This document shows positions 1 through 9,092 of a stretch of 45,426 bases of DNA, one piece after another. Every line of letters starts with the position of its first letter. Within the stretch, counting starts at the first letter, position 1. Position numbers and translations under genes: made by a program. The DNA is from Polynucleobacter meluiroseus. GTDB taxonomy: Bacteria > Pseudomonadota > Gammaproteobacteria > Burkholderiales > Burkholderiaceae. The stretch spans positions 1 through 45,426 of the forward strand of contig CAMCUP010000015.1 of assembly GCA_945878885.1 (NCBI GenBank), given 5' to 3'. A model generated the notes under the pieces. The model saw only the letters and a program-made list of their open reading frames with translations. It ran no database searches and had not been told where the DNA came from.

Positions 1-435
1 AAAGTGGGGCTTATCTTGACGCACTTGATTCCAGCCCATATGCGGCACTTTAAACTTGGCCCCATCTGCCTGCAATTGTTCAGTCAAAGCAAAACGCTCA
101 ACCGTACCAGAAATTAATCCTAAACAAGGTGTAGCTTGGGGGCTGGGCGATTCGGCACTAAAGTCAAATAACATCTGCTCACCTATGCAAATACCTAACA
201 GTGGTTTTGTCTGCGCAGCTACTAATACGGCTTCAAGCAAACCAGAGATGCGTAGATGTTTCATGCAATCGGGCATCGCACCTTGGCCTGGCAGTACAAC
301 ACGTTGTGCATGCTGAATTTCGGCAGCGGTGCGCGCAATTAAAACCTCGGTCTTAGGGGCAACTTGCTTGAGCGCTTGGTATACCGAGCGCAAATTACCC
401 ATACCGTAATCAACGATGGCAATATGTTGTGCCAA
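1..435 (-). CDS. hisH: HisH, glutamine amidotransferase subunit of imidazole glycerol phosphate synthase (3' end cut off)
   Basis: The class I glutamine amidotransferase that feeds ammonia to HisF in histidine synthesis. The window holds the first 145 codons of about 210. The N-terminus reads [14 protein letters not shown], followed by [13 protein letters not shown] and the nucleophile region [12 protein letters not shown], where the catalytic Cys sits; the His/Glu part of the triad lies beyond the window. An in-frame TAA lies six codons upstream, and no ATG occurs before the core fold begins, so the start is most likely the TTG at 435, giving M-A-Q-H-I-A-I-V. The ribosome site there is weak (AGAAAG). 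It follows hisB on the same strand by 77 bases and is presumably co-transcribed with it. Confidence 0.93.
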   Translation of the reverse strand, partial: MAQHIAIVDYGMGNLRSVYQALKQVAPKTEVLIARTAAEIQHAQRVVLPGQGAMPDCMKHLRISGLLEAVLVAAQTKPLLGICIGEQMLFDFSAESPSPQATPCLGLISGTVERFALTEQLQADGAKFKVPHMGWNQVRQDKPHF

Positions 436-512
436 AGCAGCTTTCTTTTTTTAGTTTTAAATGAAACATCTTGCGCTTTACATCTTACTATTCTCAAGGA
501 GTTTGAAAATAA

Positions 513-1100
513 TTACAGACTTCCTTTGGTAGACGGGACAAGACTGGGTGCACGCGGATCGATTGCGATCGCCATGCGCAATGCCCGGCCAAAAGCCTTG
601 AAAACAGTTTCAATTTGATGGTGTGCATTCACGCCGCGCAAATTATCAATATGCAAAGTTACCCCAGCATGATTAACAAAACCGCGGAAAAATTCAATGC
701 TTAAATCGACATCAAAATCGCCCACGCGAGCACGTGTAAACGGCACATTAAATTCGAGGCCAGGGCGACCTGAAAAATCGATCACAACCCGTGACAAGGT
801 TTCATCTAGGGGGACGTAAGCGAAGCCATAACGGCTAATACCAGTTTTATCGCCCACGGCTTTTGCAATCGCTTGACCCAAAGTAATGCCAACATCCTCT
901 ACCGTATGGTGATCATCAATCTGAGTATCGCCCTTAGCCACTACTTGCAAATCAATCATGCCATGGCGCGCGATTTGATCGAGCATATGATCAAGAAATG
1001 GCACGCCTGAGGCTAATTCAGCCTGTCCAGTGCCATCCAGATTGAGCACAATGTGGATTTTTGTTTCTGAGGTATTGCGCGTAACGTCGGCTTGCCGCAT
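513..1100 (-). CDS. hisB: Imidazoleglycerol-phosphate dehydratase HisB (monofunctional)
   Basis: Converts imidazoleglycerol phosphate to imidazole acetol phosphate, the sixth step of histidine synthesis. At 195 aa it is the single-domain form, without the HisN phosphatase half of enterobacteria. Metal-binding motifs are visible: DHHTVED (residues 63-69) in the first half and NAHHQIE in the second, matching the internal duplication of the family. The start at 1100 gives [13 protein letters not shown], typical for the family. A small GC hairpin (cgcc-gaaa-ggcg, 1110-1121) lies just upstream of the start. hisC diverges from it 107 bases away, so this gene needs its own promoter; an extended -10 candidate is listed separately. 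Confidence 0.97.
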   Translation of the reverse strand: MRQADVTRNTSETKIHIVLNLDGTGQAELASGVPFLDHMLDQIARHGMIDLQVVAKGDTQIDDHHTVEDVGITLGQAIAKAVGDKTGISRYGFAYVPLDETLSRVVIDFSGRPGLEFNVPFTRARVGDFDVDLSIEFFRGFVNHAGVTLHIDNLRGVNAHHQIETVFKAFGRALRMAIAIDPRAPSLVPSTKGSL

Positions 1101-1140
1101 GCTTCAGTGCGCCGAAAGGCGAAGTATTGATTGAAGACTC

Positions 1141-1149
1141 ATAATATCA
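1141..1149 (-). promoter_or_regulatory. Candidate extended -10 promoter for hisB-hisH
   Basis: On the minus strand the sequence reads TGA-TATTAT, i.e. an extended -10 (TGN followed by a good -10 hexamer), about 40 bases before the hisB start. No convincing -35 lies 16-18 bases upstream, which fits an extended -10 promoter. Position in the hisB/hisC divergent gap supports it; activity is inference. Confidence 0.45.
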
Positions 1150-1165
1150 TTCTCACTTGCTCAGC

Positions 1166-1204
1166 ACTATCCCCTAAAACTACCCCCCTAACACTACCCC
1201 TAAA
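1166..1204 (+). repeat. Triplicated C-rich motif ahead of hisC
   Basis: Three imperfect tandem copies of ACTAYCCCCTAA: actatcccctaaa (1166-1178), actaccccccta (1179-1190) and actacccctaaa (1193-1204). The last copy ends three bases before the hisC ATG. The region is almost purine-free and contains no Shine-Dalgarno sequence. Function unknown. Confidence 0.75.
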
Positions 1205-1207
1205 CCC

Positions 1208-2272
1208 ATGAGTCACTTTTGGAGCCCTGTTGTTCATACCTTAACCCCCTATTTACCTGGCGAACAGCCGCAATTGGCGCGCTTGCTAAAGCTAAATACC
1301 AATGAAAGTCCCTACGGTCCCTCGCCAAATGCAGTCGCTGCAATTGCTGAGCAAAACAATGCTGATCTACGGCTTTATCCCGATCCAGCTAGCGTCAAGC
1401 TCAAAAAGGTTATTGCTCAGCAATACGGCTTAGCAACGGAACAAATTTTTCTGGGGAATGGCTCAGATGAAGTCTTGGCACATGTTTTTTTGGGTCTTTT
1501 GAAACATGAGCAAGCAATATTATTTCCAGATATTACCTATAGTTTTTACCCGGTGTACTGCAAACTCTTTGAGATTGCGGCGCAAACCATTCCCTTGGGT
1601 GCCGATTTTGAAATTTGCCTAGACGACTATGCCAAACCCAATGGCGGAATTATTTTTCCCAATCCTAATGCGCCTACGGGGCGAGCCTTAGCAAGTAAAG
1701 CCATTGCTGGCCTAATCCAAGCCAATACCGATTCAGTCATCGTTATTGATGAGGCGTATGTTGATTACGGCACCGAATCGTGTGTGGCTTTTTTGCAAGG
1801 TTCTGGCTGCCCTGAAAACCTATTGGTGATTCAAACCCTTTCGAAATCACGTGCATTAGCAGGTTTGCGGGTTGGCTTTGCAATGGGCCACCCAAGCTTA
1901 ATTGAGGCGCTTGAACGGGTGAAGAATAGTTTTAATTCCTATCCCTTGGGTCGTCTAGCGCAAGCTGGGGCATGTGCAGCTATTGCTGATCAAGCTTACT
2001 TAGAGGTCACCTCAGCCAAAGTCATTGCCACGCGTGCAGACTTGATAAGCGCACTCGATCGTCTGGGTTTCAACACTATACCCTCAAGCGCAAATTTTAT
2101 TTTTACACGCCACCCCCAGCATGCTGGCGCACAACTATATCAAGCCTTACGAACAAAAGGGATTGTGGTGCGCCACTTTAATTTACCGCGCATTGAAGAT
2201 TTCTTACGTATTACCATTGGCACCGATGCACAAAATGCCGAATTAATCCAGGCCCTACAAGAAATTGTTTAG
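1208..2272 (+). CDS. hisC: Histidinol-phosphate aminotransferase HisC, inverted relative to its operon
   Basis: PLP-dependent class I/II aminotransferase converting imidazole acetol phosphate and glutamate to histidinol phosphate. The 354 aa protein shows [13 protein letters not shown] near the N-terminus, NPNAPTG (about residues 152-158), DEAYVDY (181-187), the PLP-binding lysine in [10 protein letters not shown] (K213) and RVGF just after it. The start [15 protein letters not shown] is, from memory, the usual start of Burkholderiales HisC, so I keep the ATG at 1208 although no ribosome site precedes it. It is the only his gene here on the plus strand, divergent from hisB and convergent with hisD (17 bases between stops). 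Confidence 0.96.
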   Translation: MSHFWSPVVHTLTPYLPGEQPQLARLLKLNTNESPYGPSPNAVAAIAEQNNADLRLYPDPASVKLKKVIAQQYGLATEQIFLGNGSDEVLAHVFLGLLKHEQAILFPDITYSFYPVYCKLFEIAAQTIPLGADFEICLDDYAKPNGGIIFPNPNAPTGRALASKAIAGLIQANTDSVIVIDEAYVDYGTESCVAFLQGSGCPENLLVIQTLSKSRALAGLRVGFAMGHPSLIEALERVKNSFNSYPLGRLAQAGACAAIADQAYLEVTSAKVIATRADLISALDRLGFNTIPSSANFIFTRHPQHAGAQLYQALRTKGIVVRHFNLPRIEDFLRITIGTDAQNAELIQALQEIV

Positions 2273-2289
2273 TGTTTATTGATTTGGTA

Positions 2290-3621
2290 CTAAGTGCTGG
2301 TTTTCTTGATGCGCATTTCTGCAGCCCGCGCATGCGCCTGTAGACCTTCGCCATGGGCAAGCGTGCTAGCGATACGACCTAAAGTTTGAGCGCCAGCTTC
2401 GCTAACTTCAATCATGCTAGAGCGTTTGACAAAATCGTACACCCCTAAAGGCGAAGAAAAACGGGCAGTGCGGGCAGTTGGCAAAACATGGTTTGGGCCT
2501 GCACAATAATCGCCTAAAGCTTCGCTAGTGTAGTTACCGATAAAAATTGCGCCTGCATGGCGAATCAACTCTGCCCACTGTCGCGCATCTTGTGCGCAAA
2601 TTTCTAAATGCTCAGGTGCAATAGTATTGGCAATTTCACAAGCCTGCCGCATATCAACTACATGAATGAACAACGCCCGCTTAGATAAAGAGGTGCGAAT
2701 GACTTCTTGGCGCGGCATTTCGGGCAAGAGTTTTTGAATACTCGCATCGACTTGATCGATAAAATTGGCATCGGGGCAAACTAAGATTGATTGAGCCAAT
2801 TCATCATGCTCTGCTTGGGAAAATAAATCCATAGCAACCCAATCGGGATTGCCGGTGCCGTCACAAATAATTAAAATTTCCGAAGGACCCGCAATCATAT
2901 CGATACCAACCTTACCAAATACCCTTTGCTTAGCTGCAGCTACATAGGCATTGCCAGGTCCGACAATTTTATCGACCGCAGGAATCGTGGTTGTGCCATA
3001 AGCTAAAGCAGCAATTGCTTGAGCACCGCCTATCGTAAACACCCGATCAACCCCTGCTAAATAAGCTGCCGCCAAGACTAGATCATTGCGACTTCCATCG
3101 GGCGTAGGCACCACCATAATGACTTCAGGCACCCCCGCTACTTTGGCTGGAATGGCATTCATTAATACGGATGATGGATAGGCCGCTTTCCCTCCCGGCA
3201 CATAAATACCAACTCGATCGAGCGGTGTTACTTTTTGTCCCAGCCGCGTACCATCTGCTTCGGTGTATTCCCAACTTTGACAGCCCGCATTTTTAAGCTG
3301 CTGATCATGGTAGCTACGAATGCGCGCTGCGGCAGTATTTAAAGCCTGCGATTGCTCGATGGGTAATTGAGCATACGCATTTTTTAATTCATTGGGCAAA
3401 ATTTCTAAAGCGCTAGCAGTTTGCGCCTGCAAGCGATCAAATTGACTGGTGTACCTAAGCAAAGCTTGATCGCCTTGATTTTTGATTGCCAGAATAATCT
3501 CAGCCACCTTGAGATCAATTGCTACATCCTCTGCAAGTGGAATAGATAGGCTAGCTAACAAGGTTTGTTGAAAATTAGCCGCGCTGCTATCGAGCCGCTG
3601 AATTTTCACGCTTGCGCTCAT
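2290..3621 (-). CDS. hisD: Histidinol dehydrogenase HisD
   Basis: Zinc enzyme that oxidises histidinol twice with NAD+ to histidine, the last steps of the pathway. 443 aa, the usual length. Visible signatures are [16 protein letters not shown] (about 221-236), the zinc ligands in [10 protein letters not shown] (Q269, H272) and the catalytic region IAPEHLEI (Glu/His). The ATG overlaps the hisG stop by four bases (ATGA), so the two are translationally coupled. It is the last gene of the long minus-strand run that begins at gltB, and it faces the 3' end of hisC. Confidence 0.97.
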   Translation of the reverse strand: MSASVKIQRLDSSAANFQQTLLASLSIPLAEDVAIDLKVAEIILAIKNQGDQALLRYTSQFDRLQAQTASALEILPNELKNAYAQLPIEQSQALNTAAARIRSYHDQQLKNAGCQSWEYTEADGTRLGQKVTPLDRVGIYVPGGKAAYPSSVLMNAIPAKVAGVPEVIMVVPTPDGSRNDLVLAAAYLAGVDRVFTIGGAQAIAALAYGTTTIPAVDKIVGPGNAYVAAAKQRVFGKVGIDMIAGPSEILIICDGTGNPDWVAMDLFSQAEHDELAQSILVCPDANFIDQVDASIQKLLPEMPRQEVIRTSLSKRALFIHVVDMRQACEIANTIAPEHLEICAQDARQWAELIRHAGAIFIGNYTSEALGDYCAGPNHVLPTARTARFSSPLGVYDFVKRSSMIEVSEAGAQTLGRIASTLAHGEGLQAHARAAEMRIKKTST

Positions 3622-4247
3622 GACTGTAATTGATCTAGAAGGGGCTGTATTTGGCTGCGCTTACGTTTGTAAGCGGCCTGATTAACAATTAAGCGTGCAC
3701 TAATATCTGCAATGTGCTCAACCTCAACCAAGCCATTGGCTTTTAAAGTGTTGCCCGTTGAAACCAAGTCGACAATCGCATCGGCTAAACCAACTAAAGG
3801 TGCTAACTCCATTGAGCCATATAACTGAATAGTGTCAACATGAACTCCTTTATTAGCAAAGTGGTCGCGCGCGCAATTGACATATTTAGTGGCAACCCGT
3901 AATCGCGAGCCCTGCTGAACTGCCGCAGCATAATCAAAGCCAGCGCGGACGGCAACAGCCATGCGACATTTGGCAATTCCCAAATCAATTGGCACATACA
4001 AGCCTTCACTGCCTTTTTCAAGCAAGCTATCTAGCCCTGCTACGCCAAAATCGGCGCCACCAAATTGAACATAGGTTGGCACATCGGCAGCGCGCACAAT
4101 GATGAGGCGTACGTCGGCATGCGAAGTCTCAATAATGAGCTTACGTGATTTTTCAGGATCCTCTAAGGGCCGTATTCCAACCCGACTGAGGATCGCCACT
4201 GATTCTTCGAAGATACGCCCCTTCGAGAGGGCTAGAGTCAACTTCAT
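3618..4247 (-). CDS. hisG: ATP phosphoribosyltransferase catalytic subunit HisG (short form)
   Basis: Joins ATP and PRPP, the committed step of histidine synthesis. At 209 aa this is the short HisG form, which in known families needs HisZ as regulatory partner; no hisZ lies in the window. Begins [16 protein letters not shown] and contains the phosphoribosyl-binding stretch [18 protein letters not shown] (about 155-172). It starts seven bases after murA stops and overlaps hisD by four bases. The murA-hisG junction is common in betaproteobacteria (known gene order, recalled). Confidence 0.96.
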   Translation of the reverse strand: MKLTLALSKGRIFEESVAILSRVGIRPLEDPEKSRKLIIETSHADVRLIIVRAADVPTYVQFGGADFGVAGLDSLLEKGSEGLYVPIDLGIAKCRMAVAVRAGFDYAAAVQQGSRLRVATKYVNCARDHFANKGVHVDTIQLYGSMELAPLVGLADAIVDLVSTGNTLKANGLVEVEHIADISARLIVNQAAYKRKRSQIQPLLDQLQS

Positions 4248-4254
4248 TTAGCAA

Positions 4255-5517
4255 TTATTTCACGCGCTGGATGTTAGCGCCTAATTGTGTCAATTTTTGC
4301 TCCATTCGGTCATAGCCACGGTCGAGGTGATAGATCCGTTCAACCTGGGTTTCGCCTTGAGCTGCCAAGCCTGCTATGACCAAGCTGGCTGAGGCTCGCA
4401 GGTCCGTAGCCATGACAATGGCACCTGATAGGCTTTCAACCCCTTGGGCTACGGCATTATTGCCATCAATTGCAATATCGGCTCCAAGGCGATTGAGTTC
4501 TTGGACGTGCATAAACCGATTTTCAAAAATTGTTTCGGTCATAGTGGCGCTTCCGCTAGCGATGGCATTTAGGACCATAAACTGTGCCTGCATATCGGTC
4601 GGGAAAGCTGGGTATTCAGAGGTTGTAAAACTGACTGGCTTAGGGCGGCCAGCCATGCTTGCCGCAATCCAATCGGGGCCTATTTCGATTTTTAAGCCAG
4701 CTTCGCTAAGCTTGGCCAATAAGGCCTCTAAATTATCAGGGCGACATTGCTTCACTAAAATATCACCCCCAGTGACTGCTACGGCACATAAAAATGTACC
4801 CGCTTCGATGCGATCCGGAAGAATCGTGTGTGTTGTGCCATGTAGCCGCTCAACTCCCTCGATGACCAAACGGTCTGAACCAAGACCTACAATCTTGGCC
4901 CCCATCTTCACTAATAATTCGGCCAAATTACCGACCTCGGGTTCGCGTGCTGCATTTTCTAAAATTGTGGTGCCTTGCGCTAAACAGGCTGCCATTAATA
5001 AATTTTCCGTGCCAGTAACCGTAATCATGTCGGTCAAAATAGTAGCACCCAAAAGGTGTTCGGCTTGAGCCTGAATATATCCGCCTTTAATTTTGATGCT
5101 AGCACCCATGGCTTTCAAGCCTTTAATGTGCTGATCAACGGGTCGCGCTCCAATTGCGCAGCCGCCGGGCAAAGATACTTTGGCGCTATGCATCCTAGCT
5201 AACAAAGGTCCCAAAACTAAAATTGATGCGCGCATGGTTTTGACCATCTCATAAGTTGCCTCGGGCCGCGGAATATGGGCGGCATTCAAAATCACGTGGC
5301 TACGTATAGCAGGATCGGGAAAGTTAACTATCACCCCCATTTGTTGCAAAATTTTGAGCATGGTACGAACATCTTGCAAATCGGGCACATTGAGAAGTTC
5401 AATCGGTTCAGTTGTTAAGAGGCTGGCACACAAAATGGGTAAGGCAGCGTTTTTTGCGCCAGCGATCAAGACCTCGCCATGCAGTGGGTTACCACCAGTC
5501 ATCCGCAACTTATCCAT
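4255..5517 (-). CDS. murA: UDP-N-acetylglucosamine 1-carboxyvinyltransferase MurA
   Basis: First committed enzyme of peptidoglycan synthesis; it transfers enolpyruvate from PEP to UDP-GlcNAc in the cytoplasm. 420 aa, full length. The substrate loop GAKNAALP (residues 20-27, K22/N23) and the catalytic cysteine in [15 protein letters not shown] (C120, the fosfomycin target) are intact, so natural fosfomycin insensitivity by Cys-to-Asp change is not indicated. It lies 14 bases after ibaG and seven before hisG, on the same strand. An antisense reading frame of 230 codons runs inside it and is a shadow. Confidence 0.98.
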   Translation of the reverse strand: MDKLRMTGGNPLHGEVLIAGAKNAALPILCASLLTTEPIELLNVPDLQDVRTMLKILQQMGVIVNFPDPAIRSHVILNAAHIPRPEATYEMVKTMRASILVLGPLLARMHSAKVSLPGGCAIGARPVDQHIKGLKAMGASIKIKGGYIQAQAEHLLGATILTDMITVTGTENLLMAACLAQGTTILENAAREPEVGNLAELLVKMGAKIVGLGSDRLVIEGVERLHGTTHTILPDRIEAGTFLCAVAVTGGDILVKQCRPDNLEALLAKLSEAGLKIEIGPDWIAASMAGRPKPVSFTTSEYPAFPTDMQAQFMVLNAIASGSATMTETIFENRFMHVQELNRLGADIAIDGNNAVAQGVESLSGAIVMATDLRASASLVIAGLAAQGETQVERIYHLDRGYDRMEQKLTQLGANIQRVK

Positions 5518-5531
5518 AAAATTAGCGCTTA

Positions 5532-5780
5532 TTAAGTAGGGGGATTTGCAAGATATTCACTCGGCGTAAAAGCCTTAATAGAAAGGGCGTGTACCTCGGC
5601 CTTCATGCGCTCACCCATGGCTGCGTATACCAGTTGATGACGTTGAACTAAACGCTTACCTTCAAAATCAGGGCTCACAATCGTGGCATAAAAATGTTGA
5701 CCATCACCCTCAACCAGTAAATGAGTGCAAGCAATACTCTGTTTTATATAAGACTCAATTTGTTCTGGTGTAGGAAACAT
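5532..5780 (-). CDS. ibaG: BolA-family protein, IbaG/YrbA type
   Basis: Small 82 aa BolA/IbaG fold protein; family members bind [2Fe-2S] clusters together with monothiol glutaredoxins and affect envelope and acid stress. I set the start at the ATG at 5780 ([14 protein letters not shown]) because the longer open frame reaching 5939 runs into the permease gene in another frame. Core BolA residues appear in [14 protein letters not shown] and [13 protein letters not shown], with the conserved invariant His in RHQ and Cys/His candidates near [12 protein letters not shown]. The order mla - ibaG - murA is also that of Escherichia coli, which supports the name. Confidence 0.9.
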   Translation of the reverse strand: MFPTPEQIESYIKQSIACTHLLVEGDGQHFYATIVSPDFEGKRLVQRHQLVYAAMGERMKAEVHALSIKAFTPSEYLANPPT

Positions 5781-5799
5781 GTTTATTCCAATTCTATTT

Positions 5800-6579
5800 T
5801 TAATAGCGTAATTTGAAACCGGTCTGCAATAAGCGCAGGGCAAGAGCTGAAACGGCAATAAAAAAACCAGCCACAATAATGAGGCTGATCCATGGAGAAA
5901 CATCAGACACGCCAAAAAACCCAAAACGAAACCCATCAATCATATAAAAAAATGGATTGAAATGTGAGACCATCTGCCAAACTGCTGGCAAGCTATGAAG
6001 TGAATAAAAAACACCCGATAACATCGTGGCCGGCATGATTACAAAATTTTGAAAGGCGGCAAGTTGATCATATTTGTCGGCCCAGATACCGGCAATTAAT
6101 CCCATGCCGCCCAAAATAGCAGCACTTAATAATGCAAATACTACGATCCATAGCGGATATTCAAAACTGGGCGGTACAAACCAGATAGTAATTAATAAGA
6201 CACCCGATGCAACTGCGATACCGCGCACGATTGCAGCAATCACATACGCAGCATAAAACTCAAACGAGCTTAATGGCGCTAAGAGTACAAAAATTAAATT
6301 ACCCATAATTTTCGACTGAATGAGCGATGAAGAAGTATTTGCAAAAGCATTTTGCAATAAACTCATCATCACTAAACCTGGCACTAAAAATGCGATGTAG
6401 CTAATGCGCTCATAGACTAATACTTTGCCTTGTAATACTTGGCCAAAAATTAACAAATACAGTATGGCCGTTAATACGGGAGCGGCGACGGTCTGAAAAC
6501 TCACCTTATAAAAACGTAGCACCTCTTTATACAAGAGCGTAGGAAAGCCGCTCCCGTATGCAATTGCAATCGACTTCAT
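5800..6579 (-). CDS. ABC-2 type transporter permease (YadH-like)
   Basis: Integral inner-membrane protein of 259 aa with about six hydrophobic segments and the ABC-2 layout: amphipathic N-terminus (YKEVLRFYKVSFQTV), then TM helices, and the late motif YSLHSLPAVWQMVSHFNP that precedes the final helices. It pairs with the ATPase encoded just upstream, overlapping it by four bases. The YadGH family is a putative exporter of unknown substrate; its place between mlaB and ibaG suggests envelope work, which is inference. All reading is intact. Confidence 0.9.
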   Translation of the reverse strand: MKSIAIAYGSGFPTLLYKEVLRFYKVSFQTVAAPVLTAILYLLIFGQVLQGKVLVYERISYIAFLVPGLVMMSLLQNAFANTSSSLIQSKIMGNLIFVLLAPLSSFEFYAAYVIAAIVRGIAVASGVLLITIWFVPPSFEYPLWIVVFALLSAAILGGMGLIAGIWADKYDQLAAFQNFVIMPATMLSGVFYSLHSLPAVWQMVSHFNPFFYMIDGFRFGFFGVSDVSPWISLIIVAGFFIAVSALALRLLQTGFKLRY

Positions 6580-7328
6580 ACTAAATCACGCGCCATAATG
6601 TTGACAAAAACATCTTCTAGATCAACGTCTGCGCTACCACTTTTAGCTGAAACGCCATAGCGGTTAAGTAAGTTTGCGGTGGTATCTAAGGCTACAATTT
6701 GACCTTGCTTAAGCATAGCAATGCGTTGGCAAAGTGCTTCAGCTTCTTCTAGGTAGTGGGTGGTTAACACAATCGTGTGACCGTCTTGATTAAGACGACT
6801 GACAAATTGCCATAAAGACTGGCGTAATTCAACATCAACCCCAGCAGTGGGCTCATCTAACACAATCACGGGCGGACGATGTACTAAAGCTTGGGCGACT
6901 AAAACACGGCGCTTCATACCACCAGAAAGTGAGCGCATATTGCTATCGGCTTTACTGGTGAGATCTAAATTGGCCATGATTTCGTCGATCCAATCCTCAT
7001 TATTGCGTAGTCCAAAATAGCCCGATTGAAAACGTAACGCTTCACGCACCGAAAAAAATGGGTCAAAAACTAACTCTTGGGGCACGACCCCTAAGAGTCT
7101 TCGGGCTAAACGGAAATCGGTTTGCACATTGGTACCCATTACCTTAACCGTGCCAGTATCGGCACGACATAAGCCTGCCAAAATTGAAATTAAAGTTGTT
7201 TTCCCAGCGCCGTTAGGACCAAGCAAGCCAAAAAATTCGCCTTGCTCTATTTGTAGCGAAACGTCATTTAAAGCGAGTAACTCACCGTAACTTTTAGAAA
7301 TCTGATTTACCCATAAAGCTGGGGTCAT
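6576..7328 (-). CDS. ABC transporter ATP-binding protein (YadG-like)
   Basis: Cytoplasmic ATPase of 250 aa for the neighbouring ABC-2 permease. Walker A GPNGAGKTT (37-45), Q-loop VVPQELVFDP (81-90), signature LSGGMKRR (134-141), Walker B VIVLDEP (154-160) and the H-loop LTTHYLEEAE are all present. It overlaps the STAS protein gene upstream by four bases (ATGA) and the permease gene downstream by four, so this four-gene block is translated as a unit. Substrate unknown; an export ATPase of the drug/lipid/polysaccharide type is the family expectation. Confidence 0.93.
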   Translation of the reverse strand: MTPALWVNQISKSYGELLALNDVSLQIEQGEFFGLLGPNGAGKTTLISILAGLCRADTGTVKVMGTNVQTDFRLARRLLGVVPQELVFDPFFSVREALRFQSGYFGLRNNEDWIDEIMANLDLTSKADSNMRSLSGGMKRRVLVAQALVHRPPVIVLDEPTAGVDVELRQSLWQFVSRLNQDGHTIVLTTHYLEEAEALCQRIAMLKQGQIVALDTTANLLNRYGVSAKSGSADVDLEDVFVNIMARDLV

Positions 7329-7588
7329 ACAGGCATACCCAATAACTCTGCTACGCCGTAAACTCGAGCTAAGACTGCTAATTTTGGCGGCGTATTGAGA
7401 ACTAAAAAATAACCCTGCTCTGCCAAGATTTTTTTACGCCAATTTAATAAAACTGCCAATAGTGAAGAATCAAAGTGATTTAAATTCAAGCAATCGATTT
7501 CATTTAAGTTTGACCAATTGGCTATGCCATCGGCCTCGATTTGGCGGGCATTTTCAAGCGTTACAGCAGCTGGTAAAAAATAGGGCAT
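7325..7588 (-). CDS. mlaB: MlaB-like STAS-domain protein
   Basis: 87 aa single STAS domain. In known Mla systems MlaB binds the MlaF ATPase in the cytoplasm and is needed for assembly and activity of the MlaFEDB complex. The recognisable segments are the first strand (YFLPAAVTLENA), the loop/helix region DCLNLNHFDSSLLAVLLNW, where the usual Asp-Ser pair sits, and the C-terminal VYGVAELLGMPV. It lies 48 bases after mlaC and overlaps the next ABC ATPase gene. The name rests on context plus domain; sequence conservation among MlaB proteins is low. Confidence 0.8.
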   Translation of the reverse strand: MPYFLPAAVTLENARQIEADGIANWSNLNEIDCLNLNHFDSSLLAVLLNWRKKILAEQGYFLVLNTPPKLAVLARVYGVAELLGMPV

Positions 7589-7636
7589 TAAAAGAGCCTA
7601 TTTAATAAAAATTAATAGCTTGACTAGGCAATAACA

Positions 7637-8281
7637 TTAACTGGCCTTACCCGCTGCCAACGCTTTATTGCGGTCTTGCAAAAATTTAATCAGGCCCTCA
7701 ATGCCATTTTGGCTGATTTGATTGGTAAATTGATTGCGATAAGCTTCAATGAGCCACACACCCATAATATTCATGTCATACACCTTCCAACCAGTGGCAG
7801 TTTTTTCTAAGCGGTAATCAAGTGGCACTGGGTCGCCACGCCCTAAAACGACTGTTCTGACGATAACCTCTTTATCGTCTGGAGCAGCACGCAAAGGTTT
7901 AAATTGCACTGTTTGATCTCTTAGCTGACTAATGGCTCCTGAATAAGTGCGCATTAACAAGGTCTTGAATTCTTGGGTCAATTGCGTTTGTTGTTCGGCG
8001 CTGGCTTTTTTCCAGTTAACCCCCATTGCCATTTCAGTAGTGCGACGCATATCGGTATTGGGAACAATTTTTTTCTCAACCAATTCGACAATGCGAGGAA
8101 TATTACCCTTTTGAATTTCAGGGTCGGCTTTAACAGATGCCATCACCTCGCTCACCACCGCTTTAATCATACCGTCTGGCGTGGACATATCGGGAGTGGC
8201 AGCTGGAGCAGGGCTAGTCACACCCTGTGCCAAGGCAACCGCGCTAAATAAACAAAATCCCCAGGCAATTACTTTCAACAT
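7637..8281 (-). CDS. mlaC: MlaC, periplasmic phospholipid shuttle
   Basis: Soluble periplasmic carrier that moves phospholipid between MlaA at the outer membrane and MlaD at the inner membrane. 214 aa from the ATG at 8281, which has AGAAAG eight bases upstream; a TTG six codons earlier would add MLESVN and is less likely. N-terminal signal peptide (MLKVIAWGFCLFSAVALAQG) with cleavage near AQG, then a Pro/Ala-rich linker and the Tol_Tol_Ttg2 domain, e.g. EFKTLLMRTYSGAISQ and GWKVYDMNIMGVWLIEAYR. Lies 67 bases after mlaA. Confidence 0.93.
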   Translation of the reverse strand: MLKVIAWGFCLFSAVALAQGVTSPAPAATPDMSTPDGMIKAVVSEVMASVKADPEIQKGNIPRIVELVEKKIVPNTDMRRTTEMAMGVNWKKASAEQQTQLTQEFKTLLMRTYSGAISQLRDQTVQFKPLRAAPDDKEVIVRTVVLGRGDPVPLDYRLEKTATGWKVYDMNIMGVWLIEAYRNQFTNQISQNGIEGLIKFLQDRNKALAAGKAS

Positions 8282-8348
8282 GTTTACGCTTTCTAGCAAT
8301 AATTGATCTCAACAGCAGAGTGCTAATTTTAGCCTCTCTAGCCTAGCA

Positions 8349-9092
8349 TTACTCGTATGGATTTTCATAGGGCGGCATCAAGGGCTCTTGATCGGTGGTG
8401 CGACCATCATTCACTTGGTATGCGCGGCGCTGGATATAAGAATCACGCAAGAAGGTGTACTTGTCAATTGCAGCGCCTTCCAGCAAACTTCCCGCTTCAT
8501 AATAGGTATTACGGGCGTTAATCACCCGTAACGCAGTAATTGAGTTACGCAAGCCAATATCTTTGACATAAGTAAATAAATAGTCTGATTTAATATCTGC
8601 GACAGTGCCAAACGTGTCGCGTACCGAACTTGGGCCAAAAAATGGAAGAACCACATAAGGGCCTGCTGGAATACCCCACACACCAAAGGTTTGCCCCCAA
8701 TCTTCCTTATGCTTCTCGAGGCCTGCGGGGGTGGCAACATCGAGCAGGCCGCCAAGGCCAAAAATAGTATTGACCATTACCCGCATGAAGTCGTTAAAAG
8801 CTAAAGCGGGTTTGCCTTGTAATAGATTATTTAAGGCGGTGTAAATGTCATTGTAATTACCGAAGACATTGTAAATGCCATCACGTACTATTTCGGGCAA
8901 GATAAAACGATAAACGCTTGTAATTGGTTTTAAGAAATACTCGTCGAGCACTTCATTAAAGGCAAATACCGCCCGATTCATTGGCTCCCAAGGATCGGCC
9001 TCAGACGGTTGAGTGCCCGGTGGAATGGTGGCACAGGCGAATAGTAGGCTAGAAACGAGCGCTAATAAAGCGCGCCGTAAACTTGTTTTCAC
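8349..9092 (-). CDS. mlaA: MlaA (VacJ) outer-membrane lipoprotein
   Basis: 247 aa lipoprotein that removes mislocalised phospholipid from the outer leaflet and passes it to MlaC. Lipobox LLFAC with the acylated Cys at residue 20, then the family opening DPWEPMNRAVFAFNE and the ring-forming helices (GLGGLLDVATPAGLEKHKE, TFGVWGIPAGPYVVLPFFGPSS). The start is GTG at 9092 in a GTGA overlap with the mlaD stop. Having mlaA inside the mla operon, between mlaD and mlaC, is the betaproteobacterial arrangement as I recall it and differs from E. coli, where it is separate. Confidence 0.95.
   Translation of the reverse strand: MKTSLRRALLALVSSLLFACATIPPGTQPSEADPWEPMNRAVFAFNEVLDEYFLKPITSVYRFILPEIVRDGIYNVFGNYNDIYTALNNLLQGKPALAFNDFMRVMVNTIFGLGGLLDVATPAGLEKHKEDWGQTFGVWGIPAGPYVVLPFFGPSSVRDTFGTVADIKSDYLFTYVKDIGLRNSITALRVINARNTYYEAGSLLEGAAIDKYTFLRDSYIQRRAYQVNDGRTTDQEPLMPPYENPYE

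Noticed and set aside
4376..5068. Plus-strand open frame of 230 codons inside murA
   Set aside because: Antisense shadow; murA is intact with all motifs, and the frame has biased composition and no family resemblance.
5781..5939. Longer start for ibaG
   Set aside because: The extra 53 residues lie in the permease gene in another frame and are unlike BolA proteins; ATG 5780 gives the family length.
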